A stretch of 64,000 nt of DNA from Sphingopyxis sp. (GTDB lineage Bacteria; Pseudomonadota; Alphaproteobacteria; Sphingomonadales; Sphingomonadaceae). Below the pieces are notes generated by a model, which saw only the letters and a program-made list of their open reading frames with translations, had not been told where the DNA came from and ran no database searches. Positions 51,521 through 59,635 of the stretch are shown here, piece after piece. A program made the translations under genes and the position numbers. Positions within the stretch are counted from its first letter, which is position 1. Every line of letters begins with the position of its first letter. Location: the NCBI RefSeq assembly GCF_016704835.1, contig NZ_JADIZJ010000001.1:853001-917000 (forward strand), given 5' to 3'.

Positions 51521-51546
51521 GGGTGGTCCTTTGGGGAGATGGAACG

Positions 51547-52368
51547 TCAGGCGGCAGCGAAGAGGTCGCCGTCGGGATGAAACCGTTCACGCGCCGGAAG
51601 GTTCAGTCCGCCCATCGCTTCGCGCAATTCCTGCCGCGCAACGACATGGCCAATGCCCATGCCGCCCAGGTGCGCCTTATCGAGGAGGGTGAGGCCCGCC
51701 GGGAACAGTTCGCGATAGATGACGCGCTCGCCGAGTCCGGGAATGACGCGAAAACCGACGCGGCGCGACAGCTGGCTCAATGCTTCTCCGACGCGCCGCA
51801 TATTATGCGCATCGACATGCTGGAGCCGGTTGCGCAGGATGATCCAGTCGATCGTCCGCCCGTCGGTCTTGGCCCTTGCCTTGCGCGTGTCCCAGATCAG
51901 TTCGGAATAAAAGCTGGGGCGGGTGACCTGAAAGGTTTCGGGATCGACCTGTCCGATCAGGTCGAAATCGATGAAGCTGTCGTTGATCGGGGTGACCAGC
52001 GTGTCGGCGGTCATCGCCAGATGGCGCGCAAAGACATCGTCGCGCCCGGGGGTGTCGGCAACGAAATAGTCGCAATCCTGGGTCATTCGCGCGACCTGCG
52101 CGTCAAGTTCCTCGACCGTCGTCCCCTCGAACACTTCGAAGCGTGGCATCGGCAGATCGATATCGCGGCGCTTCGCGGTGTTCGTCCGATTCTCAAGATA
52201 GCGGTGAAAGGTGCGCTGGCGCGGGTCGAGATCGAGCCCGGCAACGCGCCAACCCTGGCTCGCCAGCGCAACCGCAAAATGCACGGCGCAGGTCGATTTG
52301 CCGGTTCCGCCCTTTTCATTGGCAAAGATAATACGGTGCGGGGCGGGCTTCGTCGCGTTTGTCGTCAT
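51547..52368 (-). CDS. mipZ: Division-plane positioning ATPase MipZ
   Basis: A 273-residue ParA/MinD-type ATPase that forms bipolar gradients with ParB and inhibits FtsZ away from midcell. The deviant Walker A is ANEKGGTGKST near residue 15, and Walker B is YFVADTPGRDD. The start is ATG 52368; the frame to 52605 is antisense to panC. It is divergent from panC with an 87-base gap, and pgmG follows on the minus strand. Confidence 0.93.
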   Translation of the reverse strand: MTTNATKPAPHRIIFANEKGGTGKSTCAVHFAVALASQGWRVAGLDLDPRQRTFHRYLENRTNTAKRRDIDLPMPRFEVFEGTTVEELDAQVARMTQDCDYFVADTPGRDDVFARHLAMTADTLVTPINDSFIDFDLIGQVDPETFQVTRPSFYSELIWDTRKARAKTDGRTIDWIILRNRLQHVDAHNMRRVGEALSQLSRRVGFRVIPGLGERVIYRELFPAGLTLLDKAHLGGMGIGHVVARQELREAMGGLNLPARERFHPDGDLFAAA

Positions 52369-52455
52369 GGGCCGTTGCGATTTTCCTGTTGGCGCGGCAT
52401 GGGCGGCCAGCGCGCGAAGTGATAGTGTCGCGCCAATATCGGAGGCAGGCCAGCC

Positions 52456-53295
52456 GTGCAAATCATCCGTGACATCGCCACACTCCATCGTGCCGTCGCC
52501 GCGCTGAAGCAGGATGGCAAAAGCGTCGCGCTGGTCCCGACGATGGGAGCCCTGCACGACGGCCACCTTTCGCTCGTCCGCATGGGGCGGCGCGTTGCCG
52601 ATCATGTCATCGTCTCAATCTTCGTCAACCCGACCCAGTTCGGCCCCAATGAAGATTTCGCCGCCTATCCGCGCGACGAAGCGCGCGACGCGGCGTTGCT
52701 GGTCGAGGAAGGCGTGGGGCTGCTCTGGGCGCCCGATGTCGGGATGATGTATCCGGGGGGCCATAGCACCCATATCGAGGTCGCCGAACTCGGCGCCGAT
52801 TATTGTGGCGCCGCGCGGCCCGGTCACTTCGACGGGGTCGCCACCATCGTCGCCAAATTGTTCAACCAGGTCCGCCCCGACATCGCGATCTTCGGCGAAA
52901 AGGACTGGCAGCAGCTCGCGATCATCCGCCGCATGGCACGCGATCTCGATTTTGGGCTCGACATTTTGGGCGCGCCGATCGCGCGCGATACCGACGGCCT
53001 CGCGCTGTCGTCGCGCAACGCCTATCTGTCACCCGAACAGCGCAGCGCGGCCATCGCCTTTCCGAACGCGCTCAAAACCGCCGTCGCTGCGCTGGTGAAC
53101 GGCGGCGAAATGTACGAAACGCTCGCCAAAGCCGAAGCGGCGATCGTCGCCGGCGGGTTCGACAGCGTCGATTATATCGCGCTCGCCGACGCCGACAGCT
53201 TGGAAAGGCTGGACATTTTTCGCGCGCCGGCACGGCTGCTGGCGGCCGCGCGGCTCGGTAAAACGCGGCTGATCGACAATTATCCGGTGGGTTGA
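52456..53295 (+). CDS. panC: Pantothenate synthetase
   Basis: Joins pantoate and beta-alanine with ATP to make pantothenate, the coenzyme A precursor. The 279 residues include the HIGH-like TMGALHDGHLSL, FVNPTQFGPNED, FGEKDWQQL and the SSRNAYLS motif. The start is GTG 52456, with GGAGG 10 bases upstream. It is divergent from mipZ. No panB or panD is adjacent. Confidence 0.96.
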   Translation: MQIIRDIATLHRAVAALKQDGKSVALVPTMGALHDGHLSLVRMGRRVADHVIVSIFVNPTQFGPNEDFAAYPRDEARDAALLVEEGVGLLWAPDVGMMYPGGHSTHIEVAELGADYCGAARPGHFDGVATIVAKLFNQVRPDIAIFGEKDWQQLAIIRRMARDLDFGLDILGAPIARDTDGLALSSRNAYLSPEQRSAAIAFPNALKTAVAALVNGGEMYETLAKAEAAIVAGGFDSVDYIALADADSLERLDIFRAPARLLAAARLGKTRLIDNYPVG

Positions 53296-53434
53296 TATCT
53301 AACGGAAACGGCTGAATTGCGCTGTTTCAGCGGCATATCCACAAGAAATTGCCCGATGCGTTAACGCTTTGTTGACCATAAGCCGCAAGGGTGGATCCCG
53401 AAGCTTCCTGTGGGGGGAAGCACAGGGGGTTTTT

Positions 53435-53749
53435 ATGGCCAACAGTCTGAAGTCCGCGCAATATCTGATCGAAAGCCGCTTGCTCGATGCGGCACGTGGC
53501 GATGCCACCGCTTATTTCGATCTCGGGATCGCTTTTTCGACCGGCACCGGCGGGGTCGATGTCGACCTGATCCAGGCGCATAAATGGTTCAACCTCGCCG
53601 CGCTCGGCGGCAACAAGGAAGGCCAGCAATGCCGCGCCGACCTGTCCGACGAAATGAGCCGCGACGAAATCGCCGAAGCGCAGCGCCAGGCGCGCGCATG
53701 GCTCGACGAAACAGCACGCCGGCCGGCGGCGCGGCGGTTTGCGGCGTAA
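53435..53749 (+). CDS. Sel1-repeat small protein
   Basis: A 104-residue soluble protein with Sel1/TPR-like helical repeats: ARGDATAYFDLGIAFSTGTGG and AHKWFNLAALGGNKEGQQ. Such repeats mediate protein contacts; the partner is unknown. An AGGGGG site precedes ATG 53435. It stands alone, 139 bases after panC, and ends with a charged helix and Ala/Arg-rich tail. Confidence 0.82.
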   Translation: MANSLKSAQYLIESRLLDAARGDATAYFDLGIAFSTGTGGVDVDLIQAHKWFNLAALGGNKEGQQCRADLSDEMSRDEIAEAQRQARAWLDETARRPAARRFAA

Positions 53750-53779
53750 TCCTGACCAATATTATTCTCGTTATGTCGG

Positions 53780-53840
53780 ACGTGATCCGGCATCCATCCG
53801 AGCGATGATTCATGGCCGCCGGATCGAGTCCGGCGTGACG
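53780..53840. repeat. Intergenic inverted-repeat element (family E, copy 2)
   Basis: Arms CGTGATCCGGCATCCAT and GCCGGATCGAGTCCGGCGTG resemble the element at 14780-14862. It lies between the convergent Sel1-like gene and the COG3146 acyltransferase gene. Confidence 0.5.
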
Positions 53841-53853
53841 AAATAGCGAAAGG

Positions 53854-55002
53854 CTAATCCGCCCGCCGAAACGGCATATGCCCTTCCAGCCAGTCCATCT
53901 CGGCCTCTTCGGCGCGGCGTTCCTGTTCCAGAAAATCGGCGACCGCGCGGCGGAATCCCGCATCGGCGATGAAGTGCGCCGACCAGGTTGCGACCGGACC
54001 GTAACCGCGCGCCAGCTTGTGGCCACCCTGCGCCCCTGCTTCGACGCGCGCCAGCCTGCGCGCAATCGCAATGTCGATTGCGCGGTAATAGCAGAGTTCA
54101 AAATGCAGATAGGGGATGTCGATCAGGCACCCCCAATAGCGCCCGTAGAGCGTGTCCGCGCCAAGGAAGTGCAACGCCCCCGCCACGGGTTGTTCGCCAT
54201 CAAAAGCGAGCAGCAGGATGATCTTTTCCGCCATCCGTTCGCCGATCAGGTCGAACGCCGCACGGGTGAGATAGGGTTGACCCCATTTGCGCGCGCCGGT
54301 GTTCTGATAGAAAAGCCACATCGCGTCCCAATGTTCGGACCCGATTGCGTCGCCGGTCAATTCCTCGATCCGTAGCCCTTCGATCGCCCGCGCGCGCTCC
54401 TTGCGCAGCTGTTTGCGCTTCGCCGAGGTCAAGGTGGCGAGAAAATCGTCGAAGCTGGCATAGCCTGCGTTGGCGAAATGGAACTGAATGTCGCGGCGCA
54501 CCAGCCACCCTGCGCCTTCGAATAGCGGCATCTGATCGGGCGCGACAAAGGTCGCATGCGCCGACGACAGCCCGTTCTGGCGCACCACCGCTTCGGCGGC
54601 GCGGATCAGTAGCCGCGCGTCTTCACTGTCCGGCGCCAGCAATCGAGGCCCCGGCACCGGAGTAAAGGGCGCCGCGATCTGGAGCTTGGGATAATAATCG
54701 CCGCCCGCGCGCGTCCACGCGTCGGCCCAGCCCTGGTCAAACACATATTCGCCCTGGCTATGCGATTTCAGATAGGCGGGGGCGGCGGCGAGCAACTTCC
54801 CCGCCTCGTCCTCGACCAGCAACGGGGCGGCCTGCCAGCCGGTCCCCGGCCCGACGCTGCCCGATTCCTCGAGCAGAGACAGGAAGGCGTGGCCTACGAA
54901 CGGATTGCCACCATCGTGCAACGCATCCCACGCAGCGGCATCAACCGCAGCGACGCCTGTGCCGAGCGCAATCGTCCTTGTCGGCGGGTCGGCTTCGGCC
55001 AT
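53854..55002 (-). CDS. COG3146/FemAB-like GNAT-fold acyltransferase
   Basis: A 382-residue cytoplasmic protein of the FemAB-related COG3146 family (GNAT fold). Signatures are ALHDGGNPFVGHAFLSLLEESGS at the N-terminus (key residues NPF..HAFL), KRKQLRKERARA in the middle, and the substrate-pocket segment YYRAIDIAIARRL. It is often annotated as a peptidoglycan-related acyltransferase, but the substrate is unproven. It lies 8 bases after the RidA gene on the minus strand, probably in one operon. Confidence 0.88.
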   Translation of the reverse strand: MAEADPPTRTIALGTGVAAVDAAAWDALHDGGNPFVGHAFLSLLEESGSVGPGTGWQAAPLLVEDEAGKLLAAAPAYLKSHSQGEYVFDQGWADAWTRAGGDYYPKLQIAAPFTPVPGPRLLAPDSEDARLLIRAAEAVVRQNGLSSAHATFVAPDQMPLFEGAGWLVRRDIQFHFANAGYASFDDFLATLTSAKRKQLRKERARAIEGLRIEELTGDAIGSEHWDAMWLFYQNTGARKWGQPYLTRAAFDLIGERMAEKIILLLAFDGEQPVAGALHFLGADTLYGRYWGCLIDIPYLHFELCYYRAIDIAIARRLARVEAGAQGGHKLARGYGPVATWSAHFIADAGFRRAVADFLEQERRAEEAEMDWLEGHMPFRRAD

Positions 55003-55010
55003 GATGGCTG

Positions 55011-55475
55011 TTACGCGGGCTTCACCGCGACGATCGCGTCGGCCTCGACCGCGGCGCCGAGCGGCAGCACCGCGACGCCGACCGCGGCGCGCGCATGGCG
55101 GCCGGCCTCACCGAACAAGGTTTCGAACAGCTCCGACGCGCCATTGGCGACCTTCGCCTGATCGGTGAAGCTGGGGGCACTGTTGACGAACACGCCCAGC
55201 TTGATGACGCGCTCGACGCGCGACAGATCGCCGCCCAGCGCCTGCCCGATCTGCGCGACGAGCATCAGCGCGACGCGCTGCGCCGCATCCTGGCCGCCCG
55301 CGACGTCCATGTCGTCGCCCAGGCGCCCGGTCACGACCTGCCCGTCGCGGAACGGCAACTGGCCGCTGACATAGAGCAGCCCGCCATGCTCGACGACGGG
55401 GACATAGGCGGCGACCGGAGCGGCAGCCTTGGGCAGTTCGAGCCCGAGTTCGGTGAGCTTTGCGGTGATATCCAT
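55011..55475 (-). CDS. RidA family enamine/imine deaminase
   Basis: A 154-residue RidA/YjgF-type protein. The typical strand YVSGQLPFRDGQVV and the Arg-containing segment RHARAAVGVAVLPLG (catalytic Arg) are present, as is the terminal EADAIVAV. RidA proteins clear reactive enamines made by PLP enzymes. It is longer than the classical 130 residues by an N-terminal extension, as in the larger-subunit subgroup. It lies between a broken HAD gene (upstream on the minus strand) and the COG3146 acyltransferase. Confidence 0.9.
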   Translation of the reverse strand: MDITAKLTELGLELPKAAAPVAAYVPVVEHGGLLYVSGQLPFRDGQVVTGRLGDDMDVAGGQDAAQRVALMLVAQIGQALGGDLSRVERVIKLGVFVNSAPSFTDQAKVANGASELFETLFGEAGRHARAAVGVAVLPLGAAVEADAIVAVKPA

Positions 55476-55487
55476 GGTCGTTCCTTC

Positions 55488-55978
55488 TTATACGGGTTCG
55501 GGGGCCGGAGCGGGGACGTTTTCGGCGAGCCGCGCCAAGATCCAGTTCTGCGCCGCCGCCCAATCGTCGATGCGCGCATGGGCATGTTTGGCGGGGGCGA
55601 TCTTGTCGGCAATCGCAGGTTCGCCGACCAGATGAAGCCTCCACACGTCGGGCGCCTCTTGCGCGACCGAATGATGATGCCCCGCCTATTGGTCAGGACG
55701 ACGATATCCGCCTGCTCGGCAATCGCCGCCATCGCGGCGAGCGCACCGGGAATAGGATATTGCCGGGTCATTTCAGACCGAAAGAAGCTGTCAAGCAGCG
55801 GCCAGACCTCGGCGGCCTCGAGCGGCGTCCCGCATTCCTTTCGCTTCAGCGCTCCGGCAAAGCTGGCATCCTCGATGCGGAAAAGCACGCCATGCTCCGC
55901 ATCGACCCATTCGGCAAAGGGGACGACCATGTGCATCAGCACCTCGTCGCAATCAGTGATGACGAGCGGGCGGGTCAT
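55488..55978 (-). pseudogene. HAD hydrolase gene broken by internal out-of-frame deletion
   Basis: The first 95 residues read normally (LVITDCDEVLMHMVVPFAEW with catalytic Asp, through motif II VVLTN near 55693). The frame then fails. A second frame starting near 55685 encodes the family's C-terminus (HHHSVAQEAPDVWRLHLVGE, then HAHARIDDWAAAQNW) to the stop at 55488. About 40-45 residues normally between these parts, including motif III Lys and motif IV Asp-Asp, are absent. This is an internal deletion that also changes frame, so the product cannot work. It starts four bases inside the DUF3572 gene. Confidence 0.85.
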
Positions 55979-56289
55979 GCGGGTGTTCCTTCGGATGCCT
56001 GGCCTTCGAGGCGTGCTGCCGCGGCGGCGAGGGTGGGCGGCGGCACCTGCAACGCATCGGCGCAGGCGACAAGGTCATTTTCATGCGCGGTCAGAAATGA
56101 CAGGATCGCCGCCAAGGTCGCGCGTTCGCCCAGCGAGGCGCGCAGCTCCGCTGGTGCCAGTCCGGTCAGCGCCAGTAGCCGCTCGGCGCGCGGTTCTTCG
56201 CTCACTATCCAGCCGAGCGCCTGAAGTGCCAAAGCTGCGTCATCGTCGTGCAAGGCATTTTTCCCTTCAAAGGGAGGCAATTGTGTCAT
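55975..56289 (-). CDS. DUF3572 family protein
   Basis: A 104-residue alpha-helical protein (ALALQALGWIVSEEPRAERLLALTGL), which matches the DUF3572 family widespread in alphaproteobacteria and usually beside divK. The function is unknown. It overlaps the broken HAD gene by four bases (ATGA) and is divergent from divK, 53 bases away. Confidence 0.86.
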   Translation of the reverse strand: MTQLPPFEGKNALHDDDAALALQALGWIVSEEPRAERLLALTGLAPAELRASLGERATLAAILSFLTAHENDLVACADALQVPPPTLAAAAARLEGQASEGTPA

Positions 56290-56342
56290 GCGGCCGATTC
56301 GCCTAAACGAACCGCGAACGCAAGGTGGGGAAGCGAAATATC

Positions 56343-56705
56343 ATGGGCAAGACCATATTGGTCGTCGAGGATAATGAGCTGAACCTGCGCCTGTTCTGCG
56401 ACCTGCTCAACGCCCATGGCTATATCGCCCACCCAGTGCGCGACGGGCGCGATGCACTGGCAAAAGCGCGCGAGGTCGCGCCCGACCTGATCATCATGGA
56501 CATCCAGCTGCCGCATGTCAGCGGGCTCGAGCTGATCGGCCAGATGAAGGCCGACCTGACGCTGCGCGAGGTGCCGATCATGGCAGTCACCGCTTATGCG
56601 GGGAAAGGCTACGAGGAACAGATCCGTGCGGCGGGCGCCGAAGCCTATGTGTCGAAACCGATTTCGGTGATCAAGTTCATCGAGAGCGTTGGGGCGTTTG
56701 CCTGA
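56343..56705 (+). CDS. divK: Cell-cycle response regulator DivK
   Basis: A 120-residue single-domain receiver: ILVVEDNELN acidic site, phospho-acceptor Asp53 in IIMDIQLPHVSG, Thr in AVTAYAG and Lys in VSKPI. DivK controls asymmetric division and the CtrA pathway in alphaproteobacteria. ATG 56343 is chosen (GTGGGGAAG-type site upstream); the longer frame to 56325 adds six residues. The pleD gene that normally follows divK is absent; rpmG comes next instead. Confidence 0.93.
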   Translation: MGKTILVVEDNELNLRLFCDLLNAHGYIAHPVRDGRDALAKAREVAPDLIIMDIQLPHVSGLELIGQMKADLTLREVPIMAVTAYAGKGYEEQIRAAGAEAYVSKPISVIKFIESVGAFA

Positions 56706-56760
56706 AGCGCCTTTCGCAGCGGTGGTTTCTGGCGACCGGTTGCGGGACATCCCTTCACTT

Positions 56761-56862
56761 GTCACCCTGAACGTGTTTCAGGGTCTAGGGCCCGCCGTTT
56801 CCTTCGGCACTGCACGGGATTAACGCCGAGGCCATGGATGCTTAAACACGTTCGGCATGACG
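56761..56862. repeat. Intergenic inverted-repeat element (family D)
   Basis: Left arm GTCACCCTGAACGTGTTTCA and right arm AAACACGTTCGGCATGACG are imperfect complements around a 60-base spacer. It is a common sphingomonad dispersed-repeat type. Confidence 0.65.
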
Positions 56863-56913
56863 AAATGGGATGACAGTGATCCATCCCAAAGCAGCCGATC
56901 TGACCGGCGCACG

Positions 56914-56939
56914 AAAAAGGGCGGCGCAAATGGCCGCCC
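56914..56939 (-). terminator. Terminator after rpmG
   Basis: Stem GGGCGGC/GCCGCCC with a 7-base loop is followed on the minus strand by five T residues, about 70 bases after the rpmG stop. Confidence 0.8.
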
Positions 56940-57007
56940 CATGGTTCCGGCTTTCACCGGGATGACGCATCGTCGTTCCGTTCAGCGTCGCCGAACGGAT
57001 TGATGCC

Positions 57008-57175
57008 TCACTTGATCTTCGATTCCTTGAACTCGACGTGCTTGCGCACGCGCGGGTCGTATTTGCGTACCGACATTTTTTCGGTCATCGTGCGCGGGTT
57101 TTTTTTCGTCACATAGAAAAAGCCCGTGTCGGCGGTGCTCACCAGCTTGATCTTGACGGTCGTCGGCTTGGCCAT
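57008..57175 (-). CDS. rpmG: 50S ribosomal protein L33
   Basis: A 55-residue large-subunit protein: MAKPTTVKIKLVSTADTGFF, then YVTKKNPRTMTEKMSVRKYD and PRVRKHVEFKESKIK. It matches the L33 form without zinc-binding cysteines (C-minus type), typical of alphaproteobacteria, and parallels the C-minus L36 at 47415. It lies downstream of divK in inverse orientation, with its terminator 70 bases on. Confidence 0.95.
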   Translation of the reverse strand: MAKPTTVKIKLVSTADTGFFYVTKKNPRTMTEKMSVRKYDPRVRKHVEFKESKIK

Positions 57176-57330
57176 GGCCCTGTTCCTCGAAATATCTGCA
57201 CATCCGCCGGAGGTCCGAAGGATGCGGCGGGACTATGGCCCCGACGTTGGTGTGAAAAACTTAGGGGCAGCGCACGAGGCGCCGCCCCCAATATCCGCGC
57301 GCCTCTGACCGGATTCGGCTCTTCTGTCAA

Positions 57331-57369
57331 GCAAAAGAGCGGGCGGACGGCGCTGTGCCGTCAGCCCGC
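57331..57369 (-). terminator. Terminator after the TonB gene
   Basis: Long stem of 6 + 6 bp with one mismatch (GCGGGC/GCCCGC outside, GACGGC/GCCGTC inside), loop of 5, followed on the minus strand by TCTTTTGC. It is 20 bases after the tonB stop. Confidence 0.85.
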
Positions 57370-57388
57370 GAGCGGTGAGGTTGGACGG

Positions 57389-58123
57389 TCAGACAGACCT
57401 TATCTCGAAGCGGACCGTCATCGTCTTCCAGCTTTCCTCGGCCACACCGCCGCGCGTCGCGGGGGTAAAGCGCCATTTGGCGAGTGCCCGGCGCTTGGTT
57501 TCGGCAAAAAAGCCGGGACTATCGGTGCTCACCAGTTCGACCGCCTTCACCCGTCCGTCGGTGCCGATAAGGACGCGGACTTTGGCAACCCCCTCGATCT
57601 CGCGGCGCTGCTCACTCGCCGGATAGTCGGGCTGGAACGCCCCGGCGTAGCGCGGATCGAGTTCGGCGAACACGAGCTTGGGTAGCGGCGGATCGGCTGG
57701 CCGTGCCGGAGGGCCGGGATCGAGCGGACGAGGATCGACAATGACCGGCCCCTCGAACACGCGATTGTCCGCAAGCGGAACGGTTTCGACGGCGGATTTC
57801 AGGGTATCGGTCGCCGACGCGGACTTTTCGGTCGGCTGCACCTTGTCGGTCTGCTGGGGGGGCGGCGGATCGATCGGTTTGTCCAGATCGATCAACGTGC
57901 CTAGCATCGGCTCGGACTTCGGCGGCGTCACGACGATCATCGGCGACAACGCCACCGCAATAACCAGCGCAGCGGGCAGGCCGACGGCGAAAAGCGCCGC
58001 GACCGGGTGGCGGCTGCGATCGCTGCCATAACTATTGCGGGATAAGGCCGTCGGCGCTCCCGCTGGAGCGGTCATCGCTTCGGGCGCAGTCATGATGGCC
58101 GAAATCAAGGGTATCAGGGTCAT
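57389..58123 (-). CDS. TonB-family energy transducer
   Basis: A 244-residue inner-membrane protein linking ExbBD to outer-membrane receptors. It has an N-terminal cytoplasmic part, a membrane anchor near residues 43-62 (ALFAVGLPAALVIAVALSPM), a Pro-rich periplasmic spacer and the C-terminal TonB domain (PDYPASEQRREIEGVAKVRV and KWRFTPATRGG). An AAGGAGAG site precedes ATG 58123. No exbB or exbD gene is adjacent. It could serve the two receptors at 8.8-14.7 kb, but this is inference. Confidence 0.9.
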   Translation of the reverse strand: MTLIPLISAIMTAPEAMTAPAGAPTALSRNSYGSDRSRHPVAALFAVGLPAALVIAVALSPMIVVTPPKSEPMLGTLIDLDKPIDPPPPQQTDKVQPTEKSASATDTLKSAVETVPLADNRVFEGPVIVDPRPLDPGPPARPADPPLPKLVFAELDPRYAGAFQPDYPASEQRREIEGVAKVRVLIGTDGRVKAVELVSTDSPGFFAETKRRALAKWRFTPATRGGVAEESWKTMTVRFEIRSV

Positions 58124-58198
58124 GGCATCTCTCCTTGCCTGTCAGACTCGGCCCTGCCGTGTTTCGACCACCGCTACCGGCCAAGTCAGTAATGTGTG

Positions 58199-58225
58199 AT
58201 AATATATCATCACTCATTTTGTCAA
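58199..58225 (-). promoter_or_regulatory. Promoter of the TonB gene with palindromic region
   Basis: On the minus strand a consensus -35 TTGACA (58220-58225) is followed 15 bases later by TATTAT (58199-58204). The spacer region carries GTGATGATATATTATCAC-like dyad symmetry, a possible repressor site, and an AT-rich patch unlike the surrounding sequence. Confidence 0.6.
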
Positions 58226-58272
58226 GCATCCAGGTAGGCAAGAGCAGCGACGCGTTTGGGGTGTGGGCGGCT

Positions 58273-59583
58273 TTAGCCGGCAGCCAGCCGCGCGACCGCC
58301 TGATCTTTCGCAATCAGCGGCAGCAGTTCGGCCATGTCGGGACCATGATCGCGCGCCGTGAGCGCGCGGCGCAGCGGCAGGAACAACGGGCGGCCCTTTG
58401 CGCCTGTCGCCTCCTTCACCGCGGCGGTCAGCGCGTGCCAGGGGTCGGCGCCCCAGTCGATGGCGGGCGCGGCAGCAGCAGCAGCAGTGAGCACCGGCCG
58501 GTCGGCATCATCGACCGGCGGCGGCGCCAGCGGACCATCGAACACCGCGACCCAATCGGCCGCCTCAGCGACGGTCATCAGATTCGGGCGAATCGCAAGC
58601 CAGCGCGCTGCGGTGATCGTAGCGGGCAGGCGATCCGCGACCGCTTCATGTTCGGTATGATGCAGGATTTTCTGATTGAGCAACGCCAACTCGGCCTCGT
58701 CGAACCGCGCCGGAGCGCGGCCAAAGCGCGCGAAGTCGATGTGCTCGATCAACGGTACCAGGCTGGTGACCGGCTCGACGGGATCGCTGGTGCCGAGCCG
58801 CGCGAGCAGCGCCGCGAGCGCGATCGGCTCGATCCCCGCGTCGCGCAGGCTGGCCATGCCGAGCGAGCCAAGCCGCTTCGACAATTTGCCCTCGGTGCCG
58901 ACGAGCAACGCCTCGTGCGCGAAGCGCGGCGGGGCGGCGCCCAGCGCGGCAAACATCTGGATCTGCGTCGCAGTGTTCGACACATGGTCCTCGCCGCGCA
59001 CGACATGGGTAATGCCCATCGCAATGTCGTCGATCACGCTGGGCAGTAAATAAAGCCAGCTGCCGTCGGCCCGGCGGACCACCGGATCGGACATGGTTTT
59101 TGGCTCGAAATGCTGCACACCGCGAACCAAATCAGTCCATTCGATGGGGTCGCCATGATCGAGCCGGAAGCGCCAGTGCGGCGCCACGCCCTCAGGAACC
59201 GGCGCATCGGCAGGCTTGCGTTCATACACCGGCGGCAGTCCGCGCGAGAGCAGGATCTTGCGGCGGATGTCGAGCTCTTCGGAGGTTTCGTGACAGGCAT
59301 AGACGCGCCCTGCCGCCTTGAGTTTGTCGAATTCGGCCTCGTACAGCGCGAACCGCGCCGACTGACGTTCTTCGCCATCGATGTCAAAGCCGAGCCACGC
59401 GAGGTCGGCGCGAATCGCCTCGACATAGTCCTCTTTCGACCGCTCAAGATCGGTGTCATCGATGCGCAGCAGGAAGCGCCCGCCATATTTGCGCGCCCAC
59501 AGCCAATTGTGGAGCGCGGTGCGGACATTGCCGACGTGCAGGATGCCGGTCGGCGAGGGGGCGAAGCGGGTCACAACGGTCAT
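58273..59583 (-). CDS. gltX: Glutamate--tRNA ligase (GltX)
   Basis: Charges tRNA-Glu; alphaproteobacteria often have two, one acting on tRNA-Gln for later amidation. The 436-residue protein has the class I HIGH-like APSPTGILHVGN at residue 8 and KLSKRLGS as the KMSKS-like loop near 232. HVGN in place of HIGG is typical of the second alphaproteobacterial GltX. The anticodon-binding domain is complete but short. Its gene lies upstream of the TonB gene, 149 bases before the latter's start, with a separate promoter between. Confidence 0.95.
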   Translation of the reverse strand: MTVVTRFAPSPTGILHVGNVRTALHNWLWARKYGGRFLLRIDDTDLERSKEDYVEAIRADLAWLGFDIDGEERQSARFALYEAEFDKLKAAGRVYACHETSEELDIRRKILLSRGLPPVYERKPADAPVPEGVAPHWRFRLDHGDPIEWTDLVRGVQHFEPKTMSDPVVRRADGSWLYLLPSVIDDIAMGITHVVRGEDHVSNTATQIQMFAALGAAPPRFAHEALLVGTEGKLSKRLGSLGMASLRDAGIEPIALAALLARLGTSDPVEPVTSLVPLIEHIDFARFGRAPARFDEAELALLNQKILHHTEHEAVADRLPATITAARWLAIRPNLMTVAEAADWVAVFDGPLAPPPVDDADRPVLTAAAAAAPAIDWGADPWHALTAAVKEATGAKGRPLFLPLRRALTARDHGPDMAELLPLIAKDQAVARLAAG

Positions 59584-59635
59584 GCCGCGCGCCTATAACC
59601 GGTTCGCTCCTCGCGCGCGACCCTATCGTACCGCG

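Larger units (their letters stand above)
56706..57007. other. 302-base intergenic region between divK and rpmG
   Basis: No coding frame or RNA gene is visible. It contains an inverted-repeat element (56761-56862) and the minus-strand terminator of rpmG (56914-56939). The remaining bases show nothing recognisable. This is the place where pleD would be expected in many alphaproteobacteria. Confidence 0.7.

Noticed and set aside
55660..55700. Programmed frameshift in the HAD gene
   Set aside because: Restoring the frame would still leave about 40-45 residues with essential motifs missing, so it is a deletion rather than recoding.
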